Assembly: GCA_910579075.1 (NCBI GenBank) | Contig: CAJTSV010000117.1 | Coordinates: 1-11,110 of the forward strand | Source: an uncultured Eubacterium sp. | GTDB lineage: Bacteria > Bacillota > Clostridia > Lachnospirales > Lachnospiraceae | Reading direction: 5' to 3' | DNA length: 11,110 nucleotides | Shown here: positions 10,712 to 11,110 of the stretch, piece after piece | Layout of the letters: each line of letters opens with the position of its first letter | Numbering within the stretch: the first letter of the stretch is position 1 | The notes under the pieces: model-generated | What the model saw: only the letters and a program-made list of their open reading frames with translations | Databases searched by the model: none | Told to the model about the DNA's origin: nothing | Position numbers and translations under genes: made by a program

Positions 10712-11110
10712 TACTTTTTATTTCCGACTGTTACCCACGTTTTCGTTGCAATAGCTCCGCTCTTTTTTGCAAAATAGCGCTTTCCGCCTGTCTTAAACAG
10801 TTTATTCGTAATGATTTCACCTTTTGCATTGGAATAAACCTTATTGCCAAATCTGGTTGTACTGAACGTGCTCTTTGCAATGGCTCCGCTTGCTTTTGCA
10901 AAATATTTCTTGCCGCCTACCGTAATTGTCGTATTTACTGCCAGTGTGCCGTCTGCTTTTGCATAAACGGTATTGCCGGTCGGTGTCACGCAGAATTCGC
11001 TCTTTGCAACTGCTCCGTCTGCTTTTGCAAAATATTTCTTGCCGCCCAGCGTAACCTTCTGGTTTACTGCGATGGAGCCATCCGGCGCTGTGCAGTACAT
11101 TGTGCCATCT
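10663..11110 (-). CDS. Cell-wall-binding repeat protein, C-terminal part (runs off the right edge)
   Basis: 149 codons of a longer gene; the frame stays open to the window edge and the internal Met at 11100 is not a start. The sequence is a string of glucan/choline-binding-like cell-wall repeats: GGKKYFAKADGAVAKS, GNTVYAKADGTLAVN, GGKKYFAKASGAIAKS, GNKVYSNAKGEIITN, GGKRYFAKKSGAIATK, GNKKYYCNASGVVTK. Units alternate to give a 43-residue period, seen in DNA as a 27-bp stretch repeated 129 bp apart (10891 and 11020). Such repeats hold secreted proteins to wall polysaccharide; the catalytic or adhesive part would be to the right. The gene ends in a basic KVKKVK tail and a strong terminator 70 bp on. 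Whether these units bind choline is uncertain, since tryptophan is almost absent (only W in KTWVTV). Confidence 0.85.
   Translation of the reverse strand, partial: DGTMYCTAPDGSIAVNQKVTLGGKKYFAKADGAVAKSEFCVTPTGNTVYAKADGTLAVNTTITVGGKKYFAKASGAIAKSTFSTTRFGNKVYSNAKGEIITNKLFKTGGKRYFAKKSGAIATKTWVTVGNKKYYCNASGVVTKVKKVK

Noticed and set aside
1..11110. CRISPR arrays, tRNA or rRNA genes
   Set aside because: No regularly spaced direct repeats, cloverleaf or rRNA signature was found on either strand.

Overview
The window looks like a chromosome segment of a low-to-mid GC Gram-positive of the class Clostridia, most likely a Lachnospiraceae-type gut bacterium. This is inference from gene content and signals, not a taxonomic search. 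The supporting signs are strong Shine-Dalgarno sites, frequent TTG starts (4 of the 9 start codons that can be judged), sigma-A type promoters, an ispE-gntR pair of the MEP pathway type, a cell-wall-binding repeat protein, and a pair of CpaE-like proteins with degenerate P-loops. No tRNA, rRNA or CRISPR array was seen.

Layout. (A) 1-340, minus: the 5' part of an IS200/IS605-type Y1 transposase (tnpA) and the left end of its element, whose terminal hairpin supplies the last codons and stop of the next gene. (B) 310-1770, minus: an AT-rich, unfamiliar 486-aa protein whose C-terminal half is a nitrilase-fold (carbon-nitrogen hydrolase) domain with Glu, Lys and Cys in place. A 19-codon leader ORF (1767-1826) overlaps its TTG start. 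(C) 1771-2106: promoter, leader ORF and a long RNA-type stem-loop after gntR. (D) 2107-3752, minus: ispE followed by an FCD-type GntR regulator. They are driven by one good promoter whose -10 and start site lie inside an 11-bp perfect inverted repeat, which suggests autoregulation. (E) 3806-7165, minus: a two-gene cell-envelope operon. The first gene encodes a membrane-anchored coiled-coil stalk. The second encodes a secreted protein with a CBM5/12-like module, a phage-tail-like segment, a tetrapeptide YxxG repeat and a new C-terminal domain. (F) 7319-8596, plus: a CNNM/CorC-family membrane protein with CBS domains, divergent from E. (G) 8597-8761: a short GC-rich convergent gap that also holds an orphan strong ribosome binding site and start codon. 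(H) 8762-10467, minus: two CpaE/TadZ-like proteins in one operon with a promoter and a leader of about 180 nt. (I) 10446-10711: back-to-back promoters, a perfect operator-like inverted repeat, a strong bidirectional terminator, and a small plus-strand ORF rich in Tyr-Phe. (J) 10663-11110, minus: the C-terminal repeat region of a larger secreted cell-wall-binding protein that runs off the window.

How the parts relate. B looks like acquired cargo that was later hit by an insertion sequence. D is a housekeeping isoprenoid step linked to a metabolite-responsive regulator. E, H and J all point to the cell surface: a stalk and secreted adhesin-like partner, remnants or the start of a Tad-like pilus/secretion operon, and a wall-anchored repeat protein. 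The parts most worth attention as possibly undescribed biology are the stand-alone nitrilase gene with its coupled leader ORF, the stalk plus phage-tail-like secreted pair, and the promoter/operator/terminator unit at 10.4-10.7 kb.
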